This document shows positions 46,882 through 54,640 of a stretch of 64,000 nt of DNA, one piece after another (positions within the stretch are counted from its first letter, which is position 1; every line of letters starts with the position of its first letter). The notes beneath the pieces were generated by a model. The model was not told the DNA's origin. It was given only the letters and a program-made list of their open reading frames with translations, and ran no database searches. The translations under genes were made by a program, and so were the position numbers. The stretch covers positions 62,001 through 126,000 of the forward strand of contig NZ_MHXN01000014.1 of the NCBI RefSeq assembly GCF_001824475.1, given 5' to 3'. The stretch comes from Phenylobacterium sp. RIFCSPHIGHO2_01_FULL_69_31. GTDB taxonomy: Bacteria > Pseudomonadota > Alphaproteobacteria > Caulobacterales > Caulobacteraceae.

Positions 46882-47754
46882 ATGGTCACGCTCACCCGCC
46901 CGGACGGCACCCGCCCCGAGGACGTCCATCTGTCCCGCCGCGGCCTGACGCTCGCCCTCACCGGGGGCTATGCGCTGGCCGCCTGGTCGGCGAACGCCGA
47001 GCCCATCAAGACCGACGGCATGGGCCTCGTGCAGAGCATGGTTCAGATCAAGGCGCCGGATCGCGAGATCCCGGCCTTCATCGCCCGGCCGGCGAAGGCG
47101 GGGAAGTTCCCCTGCGTGGTGCTGATCTCCGAGATCTTCGGCCTGCACGAGTACATCCGCGACACCGCGCGGCGCCTGGCGAAGCTGGGCTATGCGGTCA
47201 TCGCCCCGGACTTCTTCGTGCGCGCCGGCGACCCGTCGACCATGACCGACTTCCCGGCGATCCTGAAGATCGTCGCCACCGCCACCGACGCTCAGGTCGC
47301 CGGCGACGTGGCCGCCGCGGTGACCTACCTCAAAGCCCAACCGTTCGCCGACGCTTCCCTTATGGGGATCACAGGCTTCTGCTGGGGCGGCTCGGTTGTC
47401 TGGGAGACCTGCGCCCGATCCAGCGACTTCAAGGCCGGCGTGGCGTGGTACGGTCGCCTGTCGAACGGCATGTCCCAGCCGGATCCGGGCAACAAGAACC
47501 CGATCGACCTGGCCGCCGACCTGAAGGCGCCCGTGCTGGGTCTCTATGCCGAAAAGGACAACGGCATCCCGCTGGCCGACGTGGAGAAGATGAAGGCGGC
47601 GCTGAAGTCCGCCGGCAAGTCGGGCAGCGACATCATCGTCTATCCGGGCGCCCAGCACGGCTTCCATGCCGATTACCGGCCCTCTTACGGGAAGGAAGCC
47701 GCCGAGGACGCCTGGGCCAAGATGCTGGCCTTCTTCAAGAAGAACGGCGTTTGA
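46882..47754 (+). CDS. dienelactone hydrolase family protein, likely Tat-exported
   Basis: A 290-residue alpha/beta hydrolase. The nucleophile C167 sits in GFCWGGSV, with D226 in AEKDNGIP and H259 in AQHGFHAD completing the Cys-Asp-His triad of dienelactone hydrolases, and E84 in ISEIFG corresponds to the family glutamate. The N terminus (SRRGLTLALTGGYALAAW) carries a twin-arginine signal, so it may act in the periplasm. It diverges from the zincin-like gene. The natural substrate is unknown. Confidence 0.9.
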   Translation: MVTLTRPDGTRPEDVHLSRRGLTLALTGGYALAAWSANAEPIKTDGMGLVQSMVQIKAPDREIPAFIARPAKAGKFPCVVLISEIFGLHEYIRDTARRLAKLGYAVIAPDFFVRAGDPSTMTDFPAILKIVATATDAQVAGDVAAAVTYLKAQPFADASLMGITGFCWGGSVVWETCARSSDFKAGVAWYGRLSNGMSQPDPGNKNPIDLAADLKAPVLGLYAEKDNGIPLADVEKMKAALKSAGKSGSDIIVYPGAQHGFHADYRPSYGKEAAEDAWAKMLAFFKKNGV

Positions 47755-47782
47755 GCCGCGCCTCCCCGTCGGGGAGGAACGA

Positions 47783-48202
47783 TCAGAACACCGGCTCTTC
47801 GATCTTCGGCGGGGGCGGGGCGGGGGCCGCCTCCGCCTTCTCCGTCGGGGCCGGAGGCGCGATGACCGGGGCCGATTCCGGACCCGCGGGAGCGCCCTTC
47901 TCGGCCTCGGCCTTGGCGAGGGCGGCGGCTTCGGCCTTGGCCTTCTTCTCTTCCTCGAGCCTGGCCTGCTCTTCCGGCGTCAGCTCCTGCTCGTCCTGGG
48001 CGGCGCCGATGATGCGCTCGTCGGTGAGCGGCTTGGCTTCCTGCGCCTCCAGCACCTGGCCAGCTTCGCCCGGAACCCGCTCGCCGGGCAGGCGGCTACG
48101 GGCCGGCGCGGTGATGGCGCCCAGCGCGAAGGCGCCGAGGCACGCGGTCACGAGGCCGGCGGCCACCACCTGCAGCACGGGACGGGGCATGGACCAGTTC
48201 AT
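47783..48202 (-). CDS. membrane-anchored protein with charged coiled coil and proline-rich tail, unknown function
   Basis: A 139-residue protein with a single N-terminal membrane helix (VLQVVAAGLVTACLGAFALG), then a highly charged Glu/Lys/Ala helix (EEQARLEEEKKAKAEAAALA) and a proline/alanine-rich C terminus. Low-complexity composition prevents family assignment; the layout recalls TonB- or TolA-like spanning proteins, but no TonB C-terminal domain is present. It diverges from ftsK. Confidence 0.68.
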   Translation of the reverse strand: MNWSMPRPVLQVVAAGLVTACLGAFALGAITAPARSRLPGERVPGEAGQVLEAQEAKPLTDERIIGAAQDEQELTPEEQARLEEEKKAKAEAAALAKAEAEKGAPAGPESAPVIAPPAPTEKAEAAPAPPPPKIEEPVF

Positions 48203-48266
48203 GGTCGCGAACCTAGTGCGCCCGCGCGCCGCAAGAAAGGGCGATCGCAACGTCCGGGCATCACGG

Positions 48267-48281
48267 TAAACGCGCGATTAA
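48267..48281. promoter_or_regulatory. candidate CtrA site upstream of ftsK
   Basis: TAAA-N7-TTAA (TAAACGCGCGATTAA) matches the CtrA full-site consensus TTAA-N7-TTAA at seven of eight bases. It lies 52 bp before the ftsK start and 65 bp before the divergent small gene. FtsK is a division protein, and CtrA is the cell-cycle regulator of Caulobacterales, so the position is plausible. A single near-match in 64 kb is weak evidence. Confidence 0.35.
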
Positions 48282-48332
48282 CGGTCCCTGCCGCAAACAG
48301 GGGGTGAGTCGAGTCTGGGAGACCTTGGGCGC

Positions 48333-50699
48333 ATGGCGCGGGTGGCGCGGAAAACCGGTGGCGAGCTTGCGCTCCACATCGCCTGGCTCACCTGGAGCCA
48401 TCCGGCGACGGCCCGGATGCGCGGAGGGCTCGTCGCGGCGTTCGGCGCGGCCCTGGCCGCCGCCTTCGCGACCTATAACGCCGCCGATCCTAGCCTGAAC
48501 GCCGCGGGGCCGACTCAGCCCACCAACGCCCTCGGCGGCGGGGGCGCAGTGCTGGCCGACATCGGCGTGCAATCGCTGGGCGTGGCCGCGGGTCTTGCGG
48601 CCCTGCTGATCGTCACCTGCGGCCTGGCCCGCGTCGCCGATCCCGAGCCGGACGCCAGCCGGGCGCGGCTTCGGTTGCGCGCCGCGATCGGGACCCTGGG
48701 CGTCCTGGCGCTCGCCGGCGCCCTGTCCTGGGCTCCGACGCCCGCCGCCTGGCCCCTGGCCAAGGGCCTGGGCGGCTTCTGGGGGGATGCCCTGCTCGGC
48801 GGCTTCGCCGGCCTGATCGAATACGCGCGCCTGGCCTTCGGAACCGCAATCGCCGGAACGGTCCTGACCGCCGCCGGGATCGTCGCCTATGGCTACGGCC
48901 TGGGCCTCTCGCGCCTGGATGTCCGCGGGATCGCCGACGGCCTGACCCACGCTTTGACACCCAAACCCCGGCTGAAGGCGGCCAAGCCCGAGCCCGTCGG
49001 GGCCGCCAAGGTGGCGCGCCGCAAGGCCAAGGCGGCGCCCGCGGAGGACGCGTTCGACGACGGCCCCGTCCTCGCGCCGCTACCGGTCGCGGCCGCTGGC
49101 GACGGACCCGTCCTGCAGGTCAAGGCGCCCAAGCCCGCGCCGAAGGAAAGCGTGCGCGAGCAGAAGGAGGCCCAGGCCACCTTCGCCTTCGCTCAGGACG
49201 GCGGCTTCCAGCTGCCCGAACTGTCGATGCTGACCAAGGCGCCCGCCCGCGCCGCCCAGTACGACGAAGGCGCCCTGCGCCAGAACGCCCAGCTCCTCGA
49301 AAGCGTGCTGGCCGAGTTCGGCGTCCGCGGCCAGGTGGACCAGATCCGCCCCGGCCCCGTGGTCACGCTCTACGAACTGGTGCCCGCCGCTGGCGTGAAG
49401 TCGGCCCGGGTCGTGGCGCTGAGCGACGACATCGCCCGGTCCATGAGCGTGGCCTCGGCCCGCGTCTCGGTGGTGCCCGGCCGCAACGCCATCGGCATCG
49501 AGCTGCCCAATCAGCGGCGCGAGACGGTTTACCTGCGCGAGCTGCTGGCGGCGCCGGAGTACGAGCGCGGCGGCCAGTCGCTGCCCGTCGTGCTCGGCGA
49601 GACCATCGGCGGCGAGCCCTACATCGCCGACCTGGCCAAGATGCCCCACCTCCTGATCGCCGGCACCACCGGCTCGGGCAAGTCGGTGGGCGTCAACGCC
49701 ATGATCCTGTCGATCCTCTACCGCCTGCCGCCTGAGCAGTGCCGGCTGATCATGATCGACCCGAAGATGCTGGAGCTCAGCGTCTACGACGGCATCCCGC
49801 ACCTGCTGGCGCCGGTGGTGACCGATCCGAAAAAGGCCATCGTCGCGCTGAAGTGGACCGTGCGGGAGATGGAGGACCGTTATCGCCGGATGTCCAAGAT
49901 CGGCGTCCGCAACGTGGCCTCCTACAACGAGCGAGCCCGGGAGGCCTTGGCCAAGGGCGAGCACTTCGAGCGGACCGTTCAGACCGGTTTCGACGAGGCC
50001 GGCCGCGCCACCTACGAGAGCGAGAAGATCCGGCCCGAGCCGATGCCGTACCTGGTCGTGATCATCGACGAGGTCGCCGACCTGATGATGGTGGCCGGCA
50101 AGGACATCGAAGGCGCCGTCCAGCGGCTGGCGCAGATGGCCCGCGCCGCCGGCATCCACCTGATCATGGCCACCCAGCGCCCCTCGGTGGACGTCATCAC
50201 CGGCACTATCAAGGCCAACTTCCCGACCCGGATCAGCTTCCAGGTCACCTCCAAGATCGATTCCCGCACCATCCTGGGCGAGCAGGGGGCCGAACAGCTG
50301 CTGGGTCAGGGTGACATGCTCTACATGGCCGGCGGCGGCCGCATCACCCGCCTGCACGGCCCGTTCGTGTCCGACGGCGAGGTCGAGGCCGTGGCGAAGT
50401 TCCTGCGCGACCAGGGAACGCCCAGCTACCTCGAGGAAGTCACCGCCGGCGGCGACGAGGAGGGCGAGGAGGGCGACCTGGGCTTCGGCGGCGGGGACGG
50501 GGAGGGCAACGACCTCTACGACCGGGCCGTGGCCGTGGTCACCCGCGATGGCAAGGCGTCCACCAGCTACATCCAGCGCCGCCTGCAGATCGGCTACAAC
50601 CGGGCCGCATCGCTGATCGAACGCATGGAGCAGGAGGGGGTCGTCGGCCCCGCCAACCACGCCGGCAAGCGCGAAATCCTGGTGAGCGCGGCGCCCTAA
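48333..50699 (+). CDS. ftsK: DNA translocase FtsK
   Basis: A 788-residue septal DNA pump. Four membrane helices lie in the first ~190 residues, then a short alanine/lysine/proline linker. The motor domain has Walker A GTTGSGKS at residues 444-451 and Walker B YLVVIIDEVADLMM, and a C-terminal winged-helix gamma domain (about 725-788, TSYIQRRLQIGYNRAASLIE) reads KOPS-type sites. It coordinates chromosome dimer resolution with division. The TAA overlaps the stop of the opposite UVR-motif gene. Confidence 0.98.
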   Translation: MARVARKTGGELALHIAWLTWSHPATARMRGGLVAAFGAALAAAFATYNAADPSLNAAGPTQPTNALGGGGAVLADIGVQSLGVAAGLAALLIVTCGLARVADPEPDASRARLRLRAAIGTLGVLALAGALSWAPTPAAWPLAKGLGGFWGDALLGGFAGLIEYARLAFGTAIAGTVLTAAGIVAYGYGLGLSRLDVRGIADGLTHALTPKPRLKAAKPEPVGAAKVARRKAKAAPAEDAFDDGPVLAPLPVAAAGDGPVLQVKAPKPAPKESVREQKEAQATFAFAQDGGFQLPELSMLTKAPARAAQYDEGALRQNAQLLESVLAEFGVRGQVDQIRPGPVVTLYELVPAAGVKSARVVALSDDIARSMSVASARVSVVPGRNAIGIELPNQRRETVYLRELLAAPEYERGGQSLPVVLGETIGGEPYIADLAKMPHLLIAGTTGSGKSVGVNAMILSILYRLPPEQCRLIMIDPKMLELSVYDGIPHLLAPVVTDPKKAIVALKWTVREMEDRYRRMSKIGVRNVASYNERAREALAKGEHFERTVQTGFDEAGRATYESEKIRPEPMPYLVVIIDEVADLMMVAGKDIEGAVQRLAQMARAAGIHLIMATQRPSVDVITGTIKANFPTRISFQVTSKIDSRTILGEQGAEQLLGQGDMLYMAGGGRITRLHGPFVSDGEVEAVAKFLRDQGTPSYLEEVTAGGDEEGEEGDLGFGGGDGEGNDLYDRAVAVVTRDGKASTSYIQRRLQIGYNRAASLIERMEQEGVVGPANHAGKREILVSAAP

Positions 50700-50953
50700 C
50701 CCTTCGAGCGGCGGCCGCCGGGTTTGTGTCCCGCGGTCATGGGGTCCGGCTTCTTCGGGAGCGGCTTGCTGGGATCCGCCACATAGCGCTCCTGGCTCGA
50801 CCCCAGGCCCATGCGGCCGGGCTTCTGTTCGCGCAAGCCACTCTCGCCAGAGCGGATGCGGGCGATGGCGTCGCGCAGCAGGGCGGCCGTTTCGAAGTCG
50901 CCGGCCTCGGCCGCCTCCGCCATCCGACGTTCCAGGTCCTCGATCATGCCCAA
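50696..50953 (-). CDS. small UvrB/UvrC-motif (UVR) protein
   Basis: An 85-residue protein with an N-terminal UVR motif (IEDLERRMAEAAEAGDFETA, then ALLRDAIARI), the helical hairpin through which UvrB and UvrC, and also McsA and ClpC, contact partners. The basic, proline/glycine-rich tail (KPLPKKPDP, GGRRSKG) has no known fold. It may act as an adaptor; no partner gene is adjacent. Its stop codon shares bases with the ftsK stop on the other strand. Confidence 0.83.
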   Translation of the reverse strand: MGMIEDLERRMAEAAEAGDFETAALLRDAIARIRSGESGLREQKPGRMGLGSSQERYVADPSKPLPKKPDPMTAGHKPGGRRSKG

Positions 50954-51040
50954 GGAACACCTCCTGCGGGCAAAGCGTTGCCGCTGGCCCCATTGCCGCC
51001 CCTCTGGCGCGATAAGCCTTCGGCACGTTACGGAGCAAGC

Positions 51041-51676
51041 ATGACCTTCACTCGACGCAGCCTCACCCTGGCGCTCGCCGCGGCCCCGCTGGCCGGCCCG
51101 GCGCTGGCGCAGACCGGGTTATCCGCCGCCGACCAGGCCCTCGTGGCTCGCGCGGTGGCCTATCTGGAGGGCCTGGACGAAGCCAAGGCGCGGTTCGTGC
51201 AGACCGACGCCCGCGGCCGCGCCACCACCGGCCAGCTGTTCATGAAGCGGCCGGGAAAAGCCCGCTTCGCCTACGACGCCCCCTCGGGCCTCCTGGTCGT
51301 CTCGGACGGTGGCGTGGTCTCGGTGCAGGACAAGCGGCTGAAGACCTTCGACCAGTATCCCCTGGCCGCTACGCCCCTGTCGCTGTTCCTGGCCCGCACC
51401 ATCCGCCTGGACCGAGGCGTGACGATCACGCGGGTCTCGCGGATGGCCGACGGGTTTTCGATCACGGCGCGCGACGGCAAGAAGGAGACCGCGGGACAGA
51501 TCACCCTCACCTTCACCGACACGCCCCTGGCCCTGGCGGGCTGGACGGTCACCGACGCCCAGCAGCGCCCGACCCGGGTCCAGCTCCAGGGACTGCAACG
51601 GACATCGGGTCTGGACCGCTCGCTCTTCGTCCTGAAGGACCCGCGTCCCAAGAACCCCGGCCGAGGAAAAGTTTAG
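51041..51676 (+). CDS. LolA-family outer-membrane lipoprotein carrier
   Basis: A 211-residue periplasmic protein. The signal peptide MTFTRRSLTLALAAAPLAGPALA has adjacent arginines (possible Tat). The LolA-like open barrel follows, with the strands ARFVQTDARGRATTGQLFMKR, then GKARFAYDAPSGLLVVSDGG and the region TLTFTDTPLALAGWTVTDAQ. LolA carries lipoproteins from LolCDE to LolB. The family also includes relatives without this role, so I withhold the symbol. It follows ftsK and precedes the candidate small RNA. Confidence 0.88.
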   Translation: MTFTRRSLTLALAAAPLAGPALAQTGLSAADQALVARAVAYLEGLDEAKARFVQTDARGRATTGQLFMKRPGKARFAYDAPSGLLVVSDGGVVSVQDKRLKTFDQYPLAATPLSLFLARTIRLDRGVTITRVSRMADGFSITARDGKKETAGQITLTFTDTPLALAGWTVTDAQQRPTRVQLQGLQRTSGLDRSLFVLKDPRPKNPGRGKV

Positions 51677-51729
51677 GTTGCAAAAACCGTGTCCTAGCTG
51701 ACACAGGCAAGCTGCGCCGTGAAAGACCT

Positions 51730-51758
51730 TTGACTTTCTGTCATACTGTGGCGATATT
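51730..51758 (+). promoter_or_regulatory. sigma-70-type promoter for the candidate small RNA
   Basis: TTGACT (51730-51735) and GATATT (51753-51758) are separated by exactly 17 bases; TATTAT overlaps at 51755-51760. This is among the clearest housekeeping-type promoters in the window. It lies 53 bp past the LolA-like stop. Transcription would begin near 51766. Confidence 0.65.
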
Positions 51759-51766
51759 ATCACTAC

Positions 51767-51885
51767 GTCGTCGGCGCGCCGGTCGTGTCGACGAAACCCG
51801 TGCCGGAACCTATCCCCTCCCGGCGGCGGCATGAGAGACAACTCATACGGCCCGGGCGCACGCCAAGCGCCCGGGCTTTCTTTTT
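51767..51885 (+). ncRNA. candidate small RNA of about 119 bases upstream of xth
   Basis: Between the LolA-like gene and xth, a promoter (51730-51758) and a strong intrinsic terminator (51850-51885) bracket about 119 bases with no protein-coding signal. Stems: TCGTCG (51768-51773) with CGACGA (51789-51794); GCCGG (51802-51806) with CCGGC (51820-51824), exposing a 13-base C-rich loop AACCTATCCCCTC; ATGAG (51831-51835) with CTCAT (51842-51846); and the terminator. The C-rich loop could pair with ribosome-binding sites, as in several alphaproteobacterial regulatory RNAs. A long leader for xth is unlikely because the terminator intervenes. Confidence 0.65.
51850..51885 (+). terminator. Rho-independent terminator of the small RNA
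   Basis: GCCCGGGCG (51850-51858) pairs perfectly with CGCCCGGGC (51868-51876) around a nine-base loop, followed by TTTCTTTTT (51877-51885). It sits 17 bp before the xth ATG, so it separates the upstream transcript from xth. Confidence 0.85.
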
Positions 51886-51901
51886 GGTCTAGAGAGCGGC
51901 C

Positions 51902-52708
51902 ATGCGACTTCGAATCTGCACCTGGAACGTTAACTCCGTCCGGCTGCGCGCGGAACAGGCGGCCCGCTTCGTCCATGAACAGGCGCCCGACATCCTCTGC
52001 ATGCAGGAGATCAAGTGCCGCGAGGGCGAGTTCCCGGTGAACGCCTTCAAGGAGATGGGCCTGCCCTACCTGAAGATCGCCGGCCAGAAGGGCTGGCACG
52101 GGGTGGCCATCGCCTCGCGCCTGCCGATTGAGGACGCTCCGCCCCTGGACGTCTGCCGGGAGAAGCACGCCCGTTGCGTCGGCGGGATCATCGCCGGCGT
52201 CGAGGTCCACAACTTCTACATTCCGGCCGGCGGCGACGTGCCCGACCGCACCCAGAACCCGAAGTTCGACCACAAGCTGGACTTCTACGAGAAGCTGACC
52301 GCCGAGCTCGCCAAGCGCGACCCTAAGGCGCCGCTGGCCATCGTGGGCGACCTCAACGTTGCGCCAGGTGAGTTCGACGTCTGGAACCACAAGTACATGT
52401 CCAAGATCGTCAGCCACACGCCGGTGGAGATCGAGGCGTTCCGCAGGCTGGAGGCTTCGCTGGGCTTCATCGACCTGACGCGGTCCACGACGCCCGAGCC
52501 GACCAAGCTGGCCTCGTGGTGGAGCTATCGCGCCGCCGACTTCCGCCAGTCGAACCGCGGCCTGCGCCTTGACCACATCCTGGTGACGCCCGGCCTGCGC
52601 GAGGCCGCCTGGCGCCTCGGCGCTCCCGCCAGCCGCGTCCACGACGACGTCCGCGCCTGGGAGCGCCCCAGCGACCACGCGCCGGTCAGCGCGGACCTGC
52701 TGCTTTAG
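51902..52708 (+). CDS. xth: exodeoxyribonuclease III
   Basis: A 268-residue ExoIII/AP-endonuclease. The metal-site motifs are CTWNVNSVRLRAEQ, LCMQEIKC, GDLNVAPGEFDVW and SDHAPVSADL at the C terminus. It cleaves DNA at abasic sites and degrades 3' ends in base-excision repair. It begins 17 bp after the terminator of the candidate small RNA, so its own promoter must lie within that region or it depends on readthrough. Its stop overlaps the stop of cenR. Confidence 0.97.
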   Translation: MRLRICTWNVNSVRLRAEQAARFVHEQAPDILCMQEIKCREGEFPVNAFKEMGLPYLKIAGQKGWHGVAIASRLPIEDAPPLDVCREKHARCVGGIIAGVEVHNFYIPAGGDVPDRTQNPKFDHKLDFYEKLTAELAKRDPKAPLAIVGDLNVAPGEFDVWNHKYMSKIVSHTPVEIEAFRRLEASLGFIDLTRSTTPEPTKLASWWSYRAADFRQSNRGLRLDHILVTPGLREAAWRLGAPASRVHDDVRAWERPSDHAPVSADLLL

Positions 52709-53388
52709 GGCGCCAGCTTGTAGCCGCCCTGCTCGGTCAGCAGCAGGCGGGCGTTCGCCGGGTCGGGCTCGATCTTCTGGCGCAGGCGATAGACGTGGGT
52801 TTCGAGGGTGTGGGTGGTGACCCCGGCGTTGTAGCCCCAGACCTCGGCCAGCAGCTCCTCGCGCGACACGGCCTTTTCGCCAGCTCGGTAGAGGTACTTC
52901 AGGATGTTGGTCTCTTTCTCCGTCAGGCGGATCTTCTTGCCCTTCTCGTCCACCAGCATCTTGGCGGCGGGGCGGAATTCGTAGGCGCCCAGGCGGAAGA
53001 CGGCGCCTTCCGAATGCTCGTAGTCGCGCAGTTGGGCCCGGATGCGGGCCAGCAGCACCGCGAACTTGTAGGGCTTGGTGACGTAGTCGTTGGCGCCCGA
53101 ATCCAGGCCCCGGACCGTGTCGTCGTCGGTGTCCGCGGCGGTCAGCATGATGACCGGCGTCGTCACGCCGTCCTCCCGCATCCGCTTGCACGCCTCGCGC
53201 CCGTCCATGTCGGGCAGGTCGACGTCCAGCAGGATCAGGTCGGGTTTGGCCTCCCGCGCCTGGCGCACGCCGTCACCCGCGGTGGCCGCCTCGACGGTGT
53301 CGAAGCCCTCGGCCTGCAGCTGTTCGGCGATCGCCCCGCGAAGGTCCTGGTCGTCGTCGACGATGAGGAGGGTCTTGCGTTGAGCCAT
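52705..53388 (-). CDS. cenR: response regulator CenR (OtpR)
   Basis: A 227-residue OmpR-family regulator. The receiver has acidic residues D11-D13, phosphoacceptor D55 in LLDVDLPDMDG and K105 in VTKPYKF. The winged helix contains VWGYNAGVTTHTLETHVYRL, the hallmark of alphaproteobacterial CenR/OtpR, and the C terminus is GGYKLAP. CenR is essential for envelope integrity in Caulobacter, with the kinase CenK encoded elsewhere. ATG 53388 starts the receiver; the very long open extension upstream is a shadow of the opposite strand. Confidence 0.93.
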   Translation of the reverse strand: MAQRKTLLIVDDDQDLRGAIAEQLQAEGFDTVEAATAGDGVRQAREAKPDLILLDVDLPDMDGREACKRMREDGVTTPVIMLTAADTDDDTVRGLDSGANDYVTKPYKFAVLLARIRAQLRDYEHSEGAVFRLGAYEFRPAAKMLVDEKGKKIRLTEKETNILKYLYRAGEKAVSREELLAEVWGYNAGVTTHTLETHVYRLRQKIEPDPANARLLLTEQGGYKLAP

Positions 53389-53442
53389 AAGCGGCAACAA
53401 ACACCATCTGTTGGGTTCGCCGCAAAGGGAATCGAGGTTCCA

Positions 53443-53949
53443 TTGATCTTCGTCGCCACCTCCGACGGCTGGCTCGACGTCGGCGAGCGTCGCGTCCGCT
53501 GCGCGCTGGGTCCCGCTGGCGTGGTTCCCGCGGCGCAGAAGCGCGAGGGCGACGGGGCGTCCCCCGCGGGTGTCTGGCCGATCCGCGAGGTGATCTATCG
53601 CCCCGACCGCGGTCCGCCGCCGGCCTGCGAGCTGCGGGTGCGGGCCATGACCGAGGATGACGGGTGGTGCGACGACCCGGCGGACCCGGAATACAACCGC
53701 CACGTCAAGCTGCCCTACCCCGCCAGCGCCGAGCGGCTGTGGCGCGAGGACGGCGTCTACGACATCGTGGTGGTGCTGGGGCACAACGACGATCCGCCCG
53801 TCCCCGGCCGGGGCTCGGCGATCTTCCTGCACATCTGCAAGCCGGGCTATCCGCCCACCGAAGGCTGCGTGGCCGTCAAGCGCGAGGACCTGGAGGATCT
53901 GCTGGATTCGGCCCGGCCGGGCGATGCGGTGGAGATCCGCGCCATATGA
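53443..53949 (+). CDS. L,D-transpeptidase (YkuD) family protein
   Basis: A 168-residue YkuD-domain protein. The catalytic motif shows H130 in AIFLHICKP and C142 in TEGCVAVK, consistent with the H-x(n)-GC pattern of L,D-transpeptidases. A YNRHVKLPY strand precedes it. It starts at TTG 53443 with GAGG five bases before; no ATG is available near the conserved start. No signal peptide is visible, which is known for this compact subfamily. It may modify peptidoglycan cross-links. The stop overlaps the AraC gene start. Confidence 0.87.
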   Translation: MIFVATSDGWLDVGERRVRCALGPAGVVPAAQKREGDGASPAGVWPIREVIYRPDRGPPPACELRVRAMTEDDGWCDDPADPEYNRHVKLPYPASAERLWREDGVYDIVVVLGHNDDPPVPGRGSAIFLHICKPGYPPTEGCVAVKREDLEDLLDSARPGDAVEIRAI

Positions 53950-54620
53950 GCCACCCGCCGCTCCGCCAGGTGCTGGCCGGCGGCGAGCTGGCCCGGCACC
54001 GCCACGCCGAGGGCTACCTCGCGGTGGTGCTGTCCGGCGGCTACGAGGAGGCGGGCGAGGCCGGGCGGCGGCGCGTCGCGGCGGGCGACGTCATCGTCCA
54101 CCATCCCTTCGAGGCGCATCTGAACCGCGTCCCCGGCCGGGGCGCCGTGGTGCTGAACCTGCCGCTGCTGGGTCCGTTGCCGGCGGGCTTCGGCCGGGTC
54201 GGCGATCCAGACCTGATCGTCCGCGCCGCCGAGCAGGACCCGAACGCCGCGGCGGCCCTGCTGGCGGCGGACTTCGCCGTCGCGCCGCCCGTGGACGGCG
54301 ACTGGCCCGACGACCTGGCCCGGCTGCTCGCCATGCGGCCGGCCGGGCTTCGAGCGTGGGCGGCGGCGCGCAACCTGTCCGTCGAGCACCTGTCGCGCGG
54401 CTTCCGCAAGGTCTTCGGCGTGGCCCCGCAGCGCTTCGGCCTGGAGGCCCGCGCGCGCGCCGCGGCGGCGGATGCGGCCCACTCGGCCGCGCCCCTGGCC
54501 GCGATCGCCGTTGATCGCGGCTTCGCGGACCAGGCGCACATGACCCGCGCCGTGGCCGCCGTCACGGGCCGCACCCCGGGCGCCTGGCGCGCATCAAGTC
54601 CGTTCAAGACGGCCGCCTGA
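53946..54620 (+). CDS. AraC-family transcriptional regulator
   Basis: A 224-residue regulator. An N-terminal cupin-like half carries LARHRHAEGYLAVVLSGGY and VIVHHPFEAHLNRV, and the C-terminal AraC double helix-turn-helix carries LSVEHLSRGFRKVFGVAPQR and IAVDRGFADQAHMTRAVAAV, then TGRTPGAWR. The ATG overlaps the TGA of the L,D-transpeptidase gene (ATGA). The histidines of the cupin could bind a ligand or metal. Targets are unknown. Confidence 0.9.
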   Translation: MSHPPLRQVLAGGELARHRHAEGYLAVVLSGGYEEAGEAGRRRVAAGDVIVHHPFEAHLNRVPGRGAVVLNLPLLGPLPAGFGRVGDPDLIVRAAEQDPNAAAALLAADFAVAPPVDGDWPDDLARLLAMRPAGLRAWAAARNLSVEHLSRGFRKVFGVAPQRFGLEARARAAAADAAHSAAPLAAIAVDRGFADQAHMTRAVAAVTGRTPGAWRASSPFKTAA

Positions 54621-54640
54621 ACCCCGGCCAGGGTCGGCGC

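Noticed and set aside
51767-51885. The small RNA as GsrN, the sigma-T-dependent RNA of Caulobacter
   Set aside because: A C-rich loop made this tempting, but no GGAAC-N16-17-CGTT promoter precedes it; the promoter is of the housekeeping type. I cannot compare sequences, so I left it unnamed.
53389-53832. N-terminal extension of cenR to 375 residues
   Set aside because: The extension is antisense to the L,D-transpeptidase gene; the receiver domain begins exactly at ATG 53388.
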